51,815 nucleotides of DNA from an uncultured Bacillota bacterium (GTDB lineage: Bacteria > Bacillota > Clostridia > Oscillospirales > Oscillospiraceae): positions 1 to 51,815 of the forward strand of contig CANPFP010000004.1 in assembly GCA_947573385.1 (NCBI GenBank). The letters run 5' to 3'. How positions within the stretch are numbered: position 1 is the stretch's first letter; the number at the start of each line of letters is the position of its first letter. A program made the position numbers and the translations under genes. Below the pieces are notes generated by a model. The model searched no databases and was not told the DNA's origin. It saw only the letters and a list, made by a program, of their open reading frames with translations. Below are positions 23,436 to 31,454 of this stretch, piece by piece.

Positions 23436-23464
23436 ATTAAGCGGGGCGCAATCGTCCCCTTAAT
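23436..23464 (+). promoter_or_regulatory. Intercistronic hairpin before the binding-protein gene
   Basis: ATTAAGCGGGGCG and CGTCCCCTTAAT pair with one bulge and one mismatch around CAAT. There is no T-run. Such hairpins often stabilise or process transcripts so that the binding protein differs in level from the permease. Confidence 0.45.
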
Positions 23465-23499
23465 AGATAACGAACCGAAAATTTTAAGGAGGAAATGTA

Positions 23500-24657
23500 A
23501 TGAACAAGAAAAGACTGTTTGCAGCGATCCTGTCCGCGGCCATGATGCTCTCCCTCGCCGCCTGCGGCGGCGGCGACAAGGGCGGCACCAGTGGCAGCCA
23601 GCCTTCCGGAGGCAGCCAGCCCTCCGGCGGCTCCAGCACCAGCCAGCCCTCCGGCGGCGACGGCGAGAAGATATTCATCCCCGTTATGGCCAAGGGCTTC
23701 CAGCACCAGTTCTGGCAGGCCGTTAAGCAAGGCGCTGACGCCGCCGCAGCCGACCTGGGCGTGGAAATCTACTTCGACGGCCCCGGCTCTGAGACCGAGA
23801 TTGACAAGCAGGTGAACATGGTCAAGGACCAGATGGCCAAGAACCCCAAGGCCATGGCTCTGGCGGCCCTGTCCACCGACGCCGTGAAGGAAATTCTGGC
23901 TGAGTGCGCCGAGAAGAACATCCCGGTCATCGGCTTTGACTCCGGCGTGCCCGACGACACCAGCGGCGCCGTGAAGGCCACCGCCGCCACCAACAACGAG
24001 GCCGCCGCCGCCCTGGCCGCCGAGAAGTTCGGCGAGCACGAGGGTCTGGTTGCCAAGATGCAGGCCGCCACCTCCGCTGAGCCCGTTGTCATCGGCTGTA
24101 TCTCTCAGGACGCCGTCTCCGCCTCCGTCACCGGCCGCACCATCGGCTTCGTGAACAAGATGGCCGAGATCGCTGAGAAGTATCAGCCCGGCAAGGTCTC
24201 CATCGAGGGCCACACCCTGTGGGAGAAGAAGGTTGCCGATCCTGCCATCATCATCCGCGTTGAGATCTCCGCCACCACCGAGGCCACCGCAGTGCAGACT
24301 GCCGCCACCTCTCTGCTGGGTGCCAAGGGTCTGGCCGCCGTGTTCTGCTCCAACGAGGGCGCTGTGACCGGCTTCCTGGCCGCTGTCTCCGACGGTGAGG
24401 ACCTGGCCGAGGGCGGCCGCTACGCCGACCTGGTCGTGGCTGGCTTCGACGCCGGCGCCGCTCAGAAGAACGCTGTCCGTCAGGGCTGGTTCTATGGTTC
24501 CGTCACTCAGGACCCCTATCAGATCGGCTACAAGGCCGTTGAGATGGCTGTGAAGGCCGCCAATGGTGAGGCCGTCTCCGATGTGGACACCGGCGCTCAG
24601 TGGTACAATGCCGAGAACATCGACGACGAGATGATCGCCCTGCTGGTCTACGATTAA
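23500..24657 (+). CDS. Sugar ABC importer substrate-binding lipoprotein, RbsB type
   Basis: A 385-residue lipoprotein: signal peptide MNKKRLFAAILSAAMMLSLAAC with lipobox SLAA-C, then a Gly/Ser/Gln/Pro linker (~24-55) with repeated QPSGG. The binding domain (PBP type 1) starts at KIFIPVMAKGFQHQFWQAVK and includes VIGFDSGVPDDTSGAVKATA and VVAGFDAGAAQKNAVRQGWF. The ligand is not shown by sequence; L-fucose or a fucose-like deoxysugar is suggested by the neighbours. AAGGAGG precedes the start. Confidence 0.93.
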   Translation: MNKKRLFAAILSAAMMLSLAACGGGDKGGTSGSQPSGGSQPSGGSSTSQPSGGDGEKIFIPVMAKGFQHQFWQAVKQGADAAAADLGVEIYFDGPGSETEIDKQVNMVKDQMAKNPKAMALAALSTDAVKEILAECAEKNIPVIGFDSGVPDDTSGAVKATAATNNEAAAALAAEKFGEHEGLVAKMQAATSAEPVVIGCISQDAVSASVTGRTIGFVNKMAEIAEKYQPGKVSIEGHTLWEKKVADPAIIIRVEISATTEATAVQTAATSLLGAKGLAAVFCSNEGAVTGFLAAVSDGEDLAEGGRYADLVVAGFDAGAAQKNAVRQGWFYGSVTQDPYQIGYKAVEMAVKAANGEAVSDVDTGAQWYNAENIDDEMIALLVYD

Positions 24658-24700
24658 TTCAAAGGCTTTACATCATTTAGATTGTCAGGCTGAACGAATC

Positions 24701-24736
24701 CCGGCCGGCGCCGCAGCCTCTGCGGCGCCGGGCCGG
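24701..24736 (+). terminator. Very strong GC hairpin after the importer operon
   Basis: CCGGCCGGCGCCGCAG pairs with CTGCGGCGCCGGGCCGG (one bulged G) around CCT. It ends exactly where the next open frame could begin (GTG 24736). No T-run follows directly. Confidence 0.55.
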
Positions 24737-26250
24737 TGCAAATTAAAAAACCCGCGCCAATGGTCCGGACACGGGGGCTTTTTAATATACCCCACCAGAT
24801 CGCCGTCGACCAGGGGGGCAGCAACGGCCGAACTATCCTGGGCCGGTTTGACGGGGAGCGGCTCACCATGCAGGAGCTGCACCGGTTTGAAAACAATTAC
24901 ATCGAAATGAACGGGGTGTTCTACTGGGACACGCCCTATCTATACAGCCAGCTGAAGCAGGGCCTGCTGGCCTTCCGCCAGGGGGGCTTTGGTCCGCTGG
25001 ACTCCTTCGGCATCGACACCTGGGGGGTGGACTACGGCCTTCTGGACAAAAACGGCCACCTGGCCGGGGTGCCCCGGTCCTACCGGCTGGGGGTCCAGGC
25101 CGACGTGGACGCCGTCACCGCCAAAATTCCGGCGGACACCCTCTATGCCCGCAGCGGCATCGACCCCTCCCTCACCTTCAACACCCTGTATCAGCTCTGC
25201 CGCCGCCAGCGGGAGGGGGATGCCGCCCTGGCCGCCGCTGAAAAGCTGCTCCTCACCCCCGACCTGCTGGGCTACTTCCTCACCGGCGCGGCGGGGACGG
25301 AGTACACCATCGCCACCACCACCCAGCTCTACAACCCCACCGCCCGGGACTGGGACTGGGCCACCATCGACGAGCTGGGCCTGCCCCGGCACATCTTTAC
25401 CGAGATCCAGCCCAGCGGCACCATCCGGGGCCATCTGCGCCCCGAGCTGTGCGAGGAGCTAGGCCTGAACCCCGCCGCCTTTGTGGCGGTGGGCAGCCAC
25501 GACACCGCCTCCTCGGTGGCCGCCATCCCCGGGGAGGGCAGCTTTGCCTTCTGCTCCAGCGGCACCTGGTCGCTGTTCGGGGTGGAGACCGACCGCCCCG
25601 TGCTGGAGCTGGGGGCGGGCTCCGGCTTCTCCAACGAGGGCACCATCCAGGGCGGCTTCCGGCCGCTGAAGAACATCATCGGCCTGTGGATCGTTCAGGA
25701 GTGCCGCCGGGACTGGCAGAAGGAGGGGCAGGACCTGTCCTGGGACGATATCGTGGCCCAGGCCCGCTCTGCCGCCCCCCTGCGCTCCATCATCGACACC
25801 GACAGCCAGGAGTTCTACGCCGGCGGCGGTATGGTGAAGAAGATTCAGGATTACTGCGCCCGGACGGGCCAGCCCGTCCCCGAGACGGTGGGGGAGATCG
25901 CCCGGTGCGCCTACGAGTCCCTGGCCCTGAAATACCGCAAGGCCCTGGAGGGGCTGGAGGAGATGAAGGGGGAGCCCATCCGATCCCTGAACATCGTGGG
26001 CGGCGGCATCCAGAACAAGCTGCTTAACCAGATGGCGGCCGACGCCACCGGCCGGCCCGTGGTCATCGGCCCCATTGAGGGGGCGGCTATGGGCAACCTG
26101 CTCACCCAGGCCGTGGCCCTGGGGGACATCCCCGACGTGACGGGCCTGCGCCGGATCGTACGGAGCAATGTGGAGGTGGACACCTATACCCCCAACCACA
26201 CGGAAGAGTGGGAAGCGGCCTATCGCAAGCTGGAAGCTCTAATGAAATGA
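24736..26250 (+). CDS. Rhamnulokinase-family FGGY sugar kinase; true start unclear
   Basis: An FGGY kinase of up to 504 residues, closest in motifs to RhaB: IAVDQGGSNGRTILGRFDG (phosphate 1), SFGIDTWGVDYGLLDKNG, FNTLYQL, YTIATTTQLYNP, VAVGSHDTASSVAAIPG, FCSSGTWSLFGVE (phosphate 2) and LNIVGGGIQNKLLNQMAADATGRPV (adenosine). It phosphorylates a ketose such as L-rhamnulose or, here more likely, L-fuculose made by FucI. The N-terminus is odd: GTG 24736 and ATG 24760 have no ribosome-binding site and lie in hairpins, and no ATG/GTG/TTG lies just before HQIAVDQGG. A near-cognate start or damage to the 5' end is possible. SDR follows 13 bp later. Confidence 0.82.
   Translation: MQIKKPAPMVRTRGLFNIPHQIAVDQGGSNGRTILGRFDGERLTMQELHRFENNYIEMNGVFYWDTPYLYSQLKQGLLAFRQGGFGPLDSFGIDTWGVDYGLLDKNGHLAGVPRSYRLGVQADVDAVTAKIPADTLYARSGIDPSLTFNTLYQLCRRQREGDAALAAAEKLLLTPDLLGYFLTGAAGTEYTIATTTQLYNPTARDWDWATIDELGLPRHIFTEIQPSGTIRGHLRPELCEELGLNPAAFVAVGSHDTASSVAAIPGEGSFAFCSSGTWSLFGVETDRPVLELGAGSGFSNEGTIQGGFRPLKNIIGLWIVQECRRDWQKEGQDLSWDDIVAQARSAAPLRSIIDTDSQEFYAGGGMVKKIQDYCARTGQPVPETVGEIARCAYESLALKYRKALEGLEEMKGEPIRSLNIVGGGIQNKLLNQMAADATGRPVVIGPIEGAAMGNLLTQAVALGDIPDVTGLRRIVRSNVEVDTYTPNHTEEWEAAYRKLEALMK
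24745..24785 (+). terminator. Terminator-like hairpin overlapping the kinase 5' end
   Basis: AAAAAACCCG (24745-24754) pairs with CGGG..GC-TTTTT (24772-24783), with an inner self-complementary GTCCGGAC. The T-run lies inside the longest possible frame of the downstream kinase, which argues that the kinase starts later. Confidence 0.55.
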
Positions 26251-26263
26251 GAGGTGCAATTCA

Positions 26264-27142
26264 ATGAGCGTAGACATGACAAAGTGGCAGGAAATAGCCA
26301 AATCGCGCATCCACGACCGGCCCGCCGGAGCGGGACGGCTGGCGGGGAAGATCGCCATTGTCACCGGCGCGGCCCAGGGCTTCGGCAAGGGCATCGCTGA
26401 GGAGCTGTATAAAGAGGGGTGCACGGTGGTCATCGCTGACATGAACCAGTCCCTGGCCGAGACGGTGGCCGGGGAGCTGGGGGAACGGGCCTGCGCCATC
26501 CCGGTAAACGTCTCCGACGAGGAGAGCGTGGCCAATATGGTGGCCCAGACGGTGGAGAAGTACGGCGGCCTGGACCTGATGCTGGCCAACGCCGGTGTGG
26601 TCCGCTCCGGCCCTCTGGCCACCTTTGAAAAGAAGGACATGGAGTTTGTCACCTCCATCAACTACACCGGCCTGTTCCTGTGCTGCAAATACGCCGCCAT
26701 CATCATGCAGGCCCAGCACGAGGCCGACCCGGCCGCCATGTTCGACATCGTCGCCATGTCCTCCAAGTCGGGGCTGGTGGGGTCCAACAAGAACTTTGCC
26801 TATGCCGGCTCCAAGTTCGGGTCCATCGGCCTGGTCCAGAGCTTTGCTCTGGAGCTGTGCGCCTACAACATCAAGGTGAACGCCATCTGTCCCGGCAACT
26901 ACCTGGACGGCCCCCTGTGGACCGACCCGGTGCGGGGCCTGTTCGTCCAGTACCTGGAGGACGGCAAGGTTCCCGGGGCCAAGACGGTGGACGATGTGCG
27001 CCGCTTCTACGAGGCCAAGGTGCCCATGAACCGGGGCTGTCTGCCCCTGGACGTGGCCCGGGCGGTGATGTACTGCGTGGAACAGCAGTATGAGACGGGC
27101 CAGGCCATCCCCGTCACCGGCGGCCAGGTCATGCTGGCGTAA
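26264..27142 (+). CDS. SDR-family NAD(P)-dependent dehydrogenase, sorbitol-6-phosphate dehydrogenase-like
   Basis: A 292-residue short-chain dehydrogenase. The cofactor motif TGAAQGFGKGIAEEL (TGxxxGxG, ~37-50) and acidic VIADMN after beta2 suggest NAD. Next come LANAGVV, the catalytic Ser in MSSKSG and YAGSKFG (YxxxK, ~182-186), then VNAICPGNYLDGPLW. The long N-terminus (~28 residues before the Rossmann strand) and PGNYLDGPLW resemble SorD/SrlD-type enzymes acting on hexitol phosphates. RBS GAGGTG. It lies between a kinase and a PHP-domain gene in one operon. Substrate not proven. Confidence 0.85.
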   Translation: MSVDMTKWQEIAKSRIHDRPAGAGRLAGKIAIVTGAAQGFGKGIAEELYKEGCTVVIADMNQSLAETVAGELGERACAIPVNVSDEESVANMVAQTVEKYGGLDLMLANAGVVRSGPLATFEKKDMEFVTSINYTGLFLCCKYAAIIMQAQHEADPAAMFDIVAMSSKSGLVGSNKNFAYAGSKFGSIGLVQSFALELCAYNIKVNAICPGNYLDGPLWTDPVRGLFVQYLEDGKVPGAKTVDDVRRFYEAKVPMNRGCLPLDVARAVMYCVEQQYETGQAIPVTGGQVMLA

Positions 27143-27151
27143 GGAGCGGCC

Positions 27152-28321
27152 ATGATCGACATTGAAATTCTGAACCGTCTCAACGCCCCCACCCGGGGGT
27201 CGCGGCTGGCCAATCTGAAGGCCCTGCTGGGGGAGACGAAATTCCCCCCCGTAGTGCCTGAGTATATCAACAACCACATCCACACCACCTACTCCTTCTC
27301 CCCCTACTCCCCCACGGCGGCGGTGTACGCCGCCCGGGCGGAGGGCCTGTGCACGGCGGGGATCATCGACCACGACTCCATCGCCGGGGCGGAGGAGTTC
27401 CTGGCGGCGGCGGAGCTGGCGGGGATGCCCGCCACCATCGGCATGGAGTGCCGGGCGTCTATGGCGGGCACCCGATTGGAGGGCCGCCGCACCAACAACC
27501 CGGACCAGGCGGGGGTCAGCTATATGACCATTCAGTCGGTGCCCCACGACAAAATCCCGGTGCTGGACAAATTCTTTGCCCCCTACCGGGAGATGCGCCA
27601 CACCCGGAACCGGAAGATGACGGACAATATCAATGGTCTTCTGCCCGGTATCGGCCTGGACTACGACCGGGATGTGCTCCCCCTGTCCCTGGCCCATGAG
27701 GGGGGCGGGGTGACCGAGCGGCATCTGATGTATGCTCTGGCGAAAAAGCTGGTGGAGCAGACGGGCAGGGGCCGGCCTGTGATAGAGCGGTTGACGGGTA
27801 TGGGCATCGCCCTGTCGGACAAGCAGCGGGCCCTGCTGGGGGATGTGGAATACCCCTTCTACGAGTATGACCTGCTGGGTATCCTCAAAGGGGCCTTTGT
27901 GGGGAAAATCTACGTGGATGCAGATGAGGAATGCCCCAGGGTGTCCCGGCTGGTGGAGCTGTGCCGGGAGGTGGATGCCTGCCTGTGCTACGCCTACCTG
28001 GGGGACGTGGCCGACAGCGTCACCGGGGACAAAAAGGCCCAGAAGTTTGAGGACGACTACCTGGAGGATGTCTTTGAATGTCTCCGGGAGGAGGGAGTGT
28101 GGGCAGTGACCTACATGCCTACCCGGAATACCCCCGCCCAGCTGGAGCGGCTGCGGGGCCTGTGTGAGCGTTACGGTATGTTCCAGGTCTCCGGGGAGGA
28201 TATCAACACCCCACGGCAGAGCTTTGTCATTAAGGCGATGGAAAATCCCCTGTTTGCCAACCTGATCGACGCCACCTGGAAGCTCATCGAGCACGAAAAG
28301 AGCGGGGCGCCCCTGCGATAG
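27152..28321 (+). CDS. PHP-domain metal-dependent hydrolase
   Basis: A 389-residue protein with a PHP (polymerase and histidinol phosphatase) domain: NNHIHTTYSFSPYSP (HxH, ~41-43), GIIDHDSIAGAEEF (~70-83), GMECRASM (~95), HEGGGVTERH (~186) and a late VSGEDINTP. These His/Asp/Glu residues would hold two or three metal ions for phosphoester hydrolysis. It starts 9 bp after the SDR gene (GGAG upstream). I do not know a proven role for this sugar-cluster subgroup; dephosphorylation of a sugar or polyol phosphate is the natural guess. Confidence 0.82.
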   Translation: MIDIEILNRLNAPTRGSRLANLKALLGETKFPPVVPEYINNHIHTTYSFSPYSPTAAVYAARAEGLCTAGIIDHDSIAGAEEFLAAAELAGMPATIGMECRASMAGTRLEGRRTNNPDQAGVSYMTIQSVPHDKIPVLDKFFAPYREMRHTRNRKMTDNINGLLPGIGLDYDRDVLPLSLAHEGGGVTERHLMYALAKKLVEQTGRGRPVIERLTGMGIALSDKQRALLGDVEYPFYEYDLLGILKGAFVGKIYVDADEECPRVSRLVELCREVDACLCYAYLGDVADSVTGDKKAQKFEDDYLEDVFECLREEGVWAVTYMPTRNTPAQLERLRGLCERYGMFQVSGEDINTPRQSFVIKAMENPLFANLIDATWKLIEHEKSGAPLR

Positions 28322-28327
28322 AAAAAA

Positions 28328-28457
28328 GCCCCCCTTGCCAAAGGGGGGAGGGCCGCGCGAAGCGTGGCGGGGGGATTCCGTTTACAAGAAAGTTTTCGAT
28401 GAGCCGAATCCCCCAGTCACCGCCTGCGGCGGTGCCAGCCCCCTTTCACAAGGGGCC
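28328..28457 (+). repeat. Dispersed MITE-like palindromic repeat, copy A
   Basis: 130 bp bounded by GCCCCCCTTGCCAAAGGGGGG and, at the far end, CCAGCCCCCTTTCACAAGGGGCC. It contains GGGGGGATTCCGTTTA and CGAATCCCCCAGTCACCGCC in inverted order. The copy at 49475-49613 is the same element in opposite orientation. It is non-coding and lies in the operon between the PHP and reductase genes; the frame open across it is not a gene. Confidence 0.8.
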
Positions 28458-28517
28458 TTTGGCAGAGACCTGAAGCGTTACAGCGAAAATGAAAACGACA
28501 GCAAGGAGGAACGCGTT

Positions 28518-29780
28518 ATGAATACTAAAGCGGTACGGCTTTACGGCAAGATGGACCTGCGGCTGGAGGAGATGGCCCTGCCCGAGGTGGGTCCCGACGA
28601 CGTGCAGGTAAAGATCATCTCGGACAGCGTGTGTATGTCCACCCACAAGGCGGCCCTGGAGGGGGCGGAGCACAAGCGGGTGCCCGACAACGTGGCGGAA
28701 AACCCGGTGATTGTGGGCCATGAGTTCTGCGGCGACATCATCGCCGTGGGGGACAACTGGAAGGACAAGTATAAGGTGGGGGACAAATTTGTCATCCAGC
28801 CCGCCCACTACTACAAGGGCTCCCAGGCGGCCCCCGGCTACTCCTACCCCTACTGCGGCGGTTCCTCTCAGTATGCCAACATCCCCATTGAGACCCTTAT
28901 CATGGACTGCCTGCTGCCCTACCACTCCGACACCTACTTTTACGGCTCCCTGGCCGAGCCGGTCTGCTGCGTGGTGGGCACCTTCCACGCCATGTACCAC
29001 ACCAAGGCGGGCTCCTATGTCCACGAAATGGGCATCAAGGAGGGGGGCAAGATGGCCCTGCTGGCCTCGGTGGGCCCCATGGGCCTGGGCGCCATTGACT
29101 ACGCCATCCACAACGACGACCGCCGCCCCTCCCTGCTGGTGGTCACTGACATTGACGATGCCAGGTTGAAGCGGGCGGAGTCCATTTTCACCGTGGAGGA
29201 GGCCAAAAAGTGCGGCGTGGAACTGCATTACGTCAACACCCGCATGGATAATGCCACCGAGTACCTGCGCCAGCTCACCGGGGGCGCCGGGTATGACGAC
29301 GTGATCTGCTTTGCCCCTGTCCGGCCGGTGGTGGAGCAGGCGGGCGACATCCTGGGCTACGACGGCTGTCTCAACTTCTTCGCCGGCCCTACGGATTCCC
29401 AGTTTAAGGCGGAGTTCAACTGGTACAACGTGCACTATCTGTACACCCATGTGGTGGGCACCTCCGGCGGCAACAGCGACGACCTGCGGGAGGCTGTGGA
29501 GCTGATGAACGCCGGCAAGCTGAATCCGGCGGCCATGGTCACCCACATCGGCGGACTGAACACCGTGGTGGACACCGTGTGCAACCTGCCAAAAATTCCC
29601 GGTGGCAAGAAGCTGATTTACAACCATATCGACCTGCCCCTCACCGCCATCGACGACTTTGCCGAGAAGGGGAAGGACGACCCCCTCTTTGCCGAGCTGG
29701 ATAAGCTCTGCAAGGCCAACAACGGCCTGTGGAACCCCGAAGCCGAGCGGTATCTGCTGGCCCACGCCAAGACGATCTGA
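28518..29780 (+). CDS. Zinc-type alcohol dehydrogenase, L-sorbose-1-phosphate reductase (SorE)-like
   Basis: A 420-residue medium-chain dehydrogenase. The N-terminal stretch KIISDSVCMSTHKAALEGAEHKRVPDNV is very close in pattern to SorE, with the GHEFCGDIIAVG zinc-site motif (~71-82) and VGDKFVIQPAHY. The nucleotide-binding domain begins KMALLASVGPMGLGAIDYAI, and GGAGYDDVICFAPV follows. SorE reduces L-sorbose 1-phosphate to glucitol 6-phosphate; paired with the SorD-like SDR upstream, a ketose 1-phosphate to polyol phosphate to another ketose phosphate route is suggested. ATG 28518 has AAGGAGG upstream; the upstream open frame is repeat DNA. Confidence 0.85.
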   Translation: MNTKAVRLYGKMDLRLEEMALPEVGPDDVQVKIISDSVCMSTHKAALEGAEHKRVPDNVAENPVIVGHEFCGDIIAVGDNWKDKYKVGDKFVIQPAHYYKGSQAAPGYSYPYCGGSSQYANIPIETLIMDCLLPYHSDTYFYGSLAEPVCCVVGTFHAMYHTKAGSYVHEMGIKEGGKMALLASVGPMGLGAIDYAIHNDDRRPSLLVVTDIDDARLKRAESIFTVEEAKKCGVELHYVNTRMDNATEYLRQLTGGAGYDDVICFAPVRPVVEQAGDILGYDGCLNFFAGPTDSQFKAEFNWYNVHYLYTHVVGTSGGNSDDLREAVELMNAGKLNPAAMVTHIGGLNTVVDTVCNLPKIPGGKKLIYNHIDLPLTAIDDFAEKGKDDPLFAELDKLCKANNGLWNPEAERYLLAHAKTI

Positions 29781-29790
29781 GCAAACGGAA

Positions 29791-29817
29791 TTTTCCCCGC
29801 CCACAGGGCGGGGAAAA
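29791..29817 (+). terminator. Hairpin after the SorE-like gene
   Basis: TTTTCCCCGCCC and GGGCGGGGAAAA form a perfect 12-bp stem with an ACA loop. It may partly terminate before the last kinase gene, which has its own AAAGGAGG. Confidence 0.6.
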
Positions 29818-29841
29818 TCATCATAAAAGGAGGCGCTGCAT

Positions 29842-31416
29842 ATGAAACCCGATCTGGAGCGGGCGGTGCTGGGGCTGGAGCTGGGCTCCACCCGGATCAA
29901 GGCCGTCCTTATCGACGAGAATCACCGGCCCATTGCGTCCGGGGGCTACGCCTGGGAGAACAGGCTGGAAAACGGCATCTGGACCTATGACCTGGAGGAG
30001 GTTATCAAAGGGCTTCGGGCCTGCTACCGGGCCCTGGCCGATGACGTGGAGCGGAGCTTCGGCCAGCGCCCCCGGCGGTTTGCCGCCATGGGCATCTCAG
30101 GCATGATGCACGGTTATCTGGTCTTTGACAAAGCGGGGGGGCTGCTGGTCCCCTTTCGCACCTGGCGCAACACCATCACCGGCCAGGCGGCGGCGGAGCT
30201 GACGGAGCGGTTCCGCTTCAATATCCCCCAGCGGTGGTCCGTTGCCCACCTGTATCAGGCCATCCTAAACAGGGAGGAGCATGTGAAGAATATCGCCCTG
30301 CTCACCACCCTCAGCGGCTACATTCACCTGCGGCTCACCGGCCGGAACGTGGTGGGGGTGGGGGAGGCCAGCGGCATGTTCCCTTACGACCAACAGAGCG
30401 GAGATTTCTCCGCCGCCCATGTGGAGCGGTTCGATGCCCTGGTGGCGGACCGGGGTTTTCCCTGGAAGCTGCGGGACATCCTCCCCGGCGTTTTGCCCGC
30501 CGGGGCCCCGGCGGGGGTGCTGACGGCGGAGGGGGCCACCCTGCTGGATGAGACCGGCCTGCTGGAGCCCGGCATCCCCCTGTGCCCCCCGGAGGGGGAC
30601 GCGGGCACCGGCATGGTGGCCACCGGCGCGGTGCTGCCCCGGATGGGGAGCATCTCGGCGGGGACCTCCTCCTTCGCCCTGCTGGTGCTGGAGCGGGAGC
30701 TGAAGGGCTGCTACCCGGAGATCGACGTGGTGGCCACCCCGGCCGGCCGGCCCACCGCCCTGGTCCACACCAACACCTGCACCTCTGATGTGGACGCCTG
30801 GGTGCGGCTGTTCGGGGAGTTCTACGAGCTGATGGGCCAGCAGGCCGACCTGGGGGAGTTGTTCCCCAAACTGTTCCGGAAGGCCCTGGAGGGGGAACCG
30901 GACTGCGGCGGGCTGGTAAGCTTCAACTACTTCTCCGGCGAGCCCGTTACCGGGACGGAGACGGGCCGGCCCATGTTCGCCCGCCTGCCCGGTGGAGACT
31001 TTACCCTGGCAAACTTCATGCGGGCCCAGCTCTACGGAGCTATCGCCGCTTTGAAGCTGGGCATCGACCTGCTGGTGGAGCAGGAGGGGGTGAAGACCGA
31101 CCGGCTGCTGGGCCACGGCGGATTCTTCAAAACCGAGGGGGTGGGCCGTCAGATTATGGCTGACGCCCTGGGGGTGCCCATCTCCACCATGACTACCGCC
31201 GGAGAGGGCGGTCCCTGGGGGATGGCCCTGCTGGCGGCCTACCTGTGCCGGAGGGCGGAGGGGGAGACCGTGGAGGACTATCTGGAAAAGGTCTTTTCCC
31301 GGGCGGACAGCCAGACCTCCCACCCAGATCCCGCTGGAAACGCGGGATTTCAGGCCTATATCCGGCGCTACACCACCTGCCTGCCCGCCGAGCGGGCGCT
31401 GGCGGCGATGGAATAA
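29842..31416 (+). CDS. FGGY-family carbohydrate kinase
   Basis: A 524-residue FGGY kinase: AVLGLELGSTRIKAVLIDENH (phosphate 1, ~10-30), MGISGMMHGYLVFDKAG (~82-98), PFRTWRN, a Gly/Ala-rich SISAGTSSFALLVLE (phosphate 2, ~272-286) and LLGHGGFFKTEGVGRQIMADALGVPI (adenosine, ~420-445). It is more like xylulokinase/ribulokinase relatives than RhaB. The substrate is unknown; the cluster suggests a ketose or polyol of the fucose/sorbose type. AAAGGAGG precedes the start. It is the last gene of the sugar region and ends at a terminator. Confidence 0.85.
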   Translation: MKPDLERAVLGLELGSTRIKAVLIDENHRPIASGGYAWENRLENGIWTYDLEEVIKGLRACYRALADDVERSFGQRPRRFAAMGISGMMHGYLVFDKAGGLLVPFRTWRNTITGQAAAELTERFRFNIPQRWSVAHLYQAILNREEHVKNIALLTTLSGYIHLRLTGRNVVGVGEASGMFPYDQQSGDFSAAHVERFDALVADRGFPWKLRDILPGVLPAGAPAGVLTAEGATLLDETGLLEPGIPLCPPEGDAGTGMVATGAVLPRMGSISAGTSSFALLVLERELKGCYPEIDVVATPAGRPTALVHTNTCTSDVDAWVRLFGEFYELMGQQADLGELFPKLFRKALEGEPDCGGLVSFNYFSGEPVTGTETGRPMFARLPGGDFTLANFMRAQLYGAIAALKLGIDLLVEQEGVKTDRLLGHGGFFKTEGVGRQIMADALGVPISTMTTAGEGGPWGMALLAAYLCRRAEGETVEDYLEKVFSRADSQTSHPDPAGNAGFQAYIRRYTTCLPAERALAAME

Positions 31417-31421
31417 GAAAC

Positions 31422-31453
31422 GGACCTCCAGCAGGGCTGGGGGTCCATTTTTT
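31422..31453 (+). terminator. Terminator after the FGGY kinase gene
   Basis: GGACCTCCAGC and GCTGGGGGTCC pair (one G-U) around AGG, followed by ATTTTTT. Confidence 0.85.
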
Positions 31454-31454
31454 A

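Noticed and set aside
28335-28517. N-terminal extension of the SorE-like reductase
   Set aside because: The in-frame upstream codons lie within the MITE-like repeat, and a strong AAGGAGG sits directly before ATG 28518.
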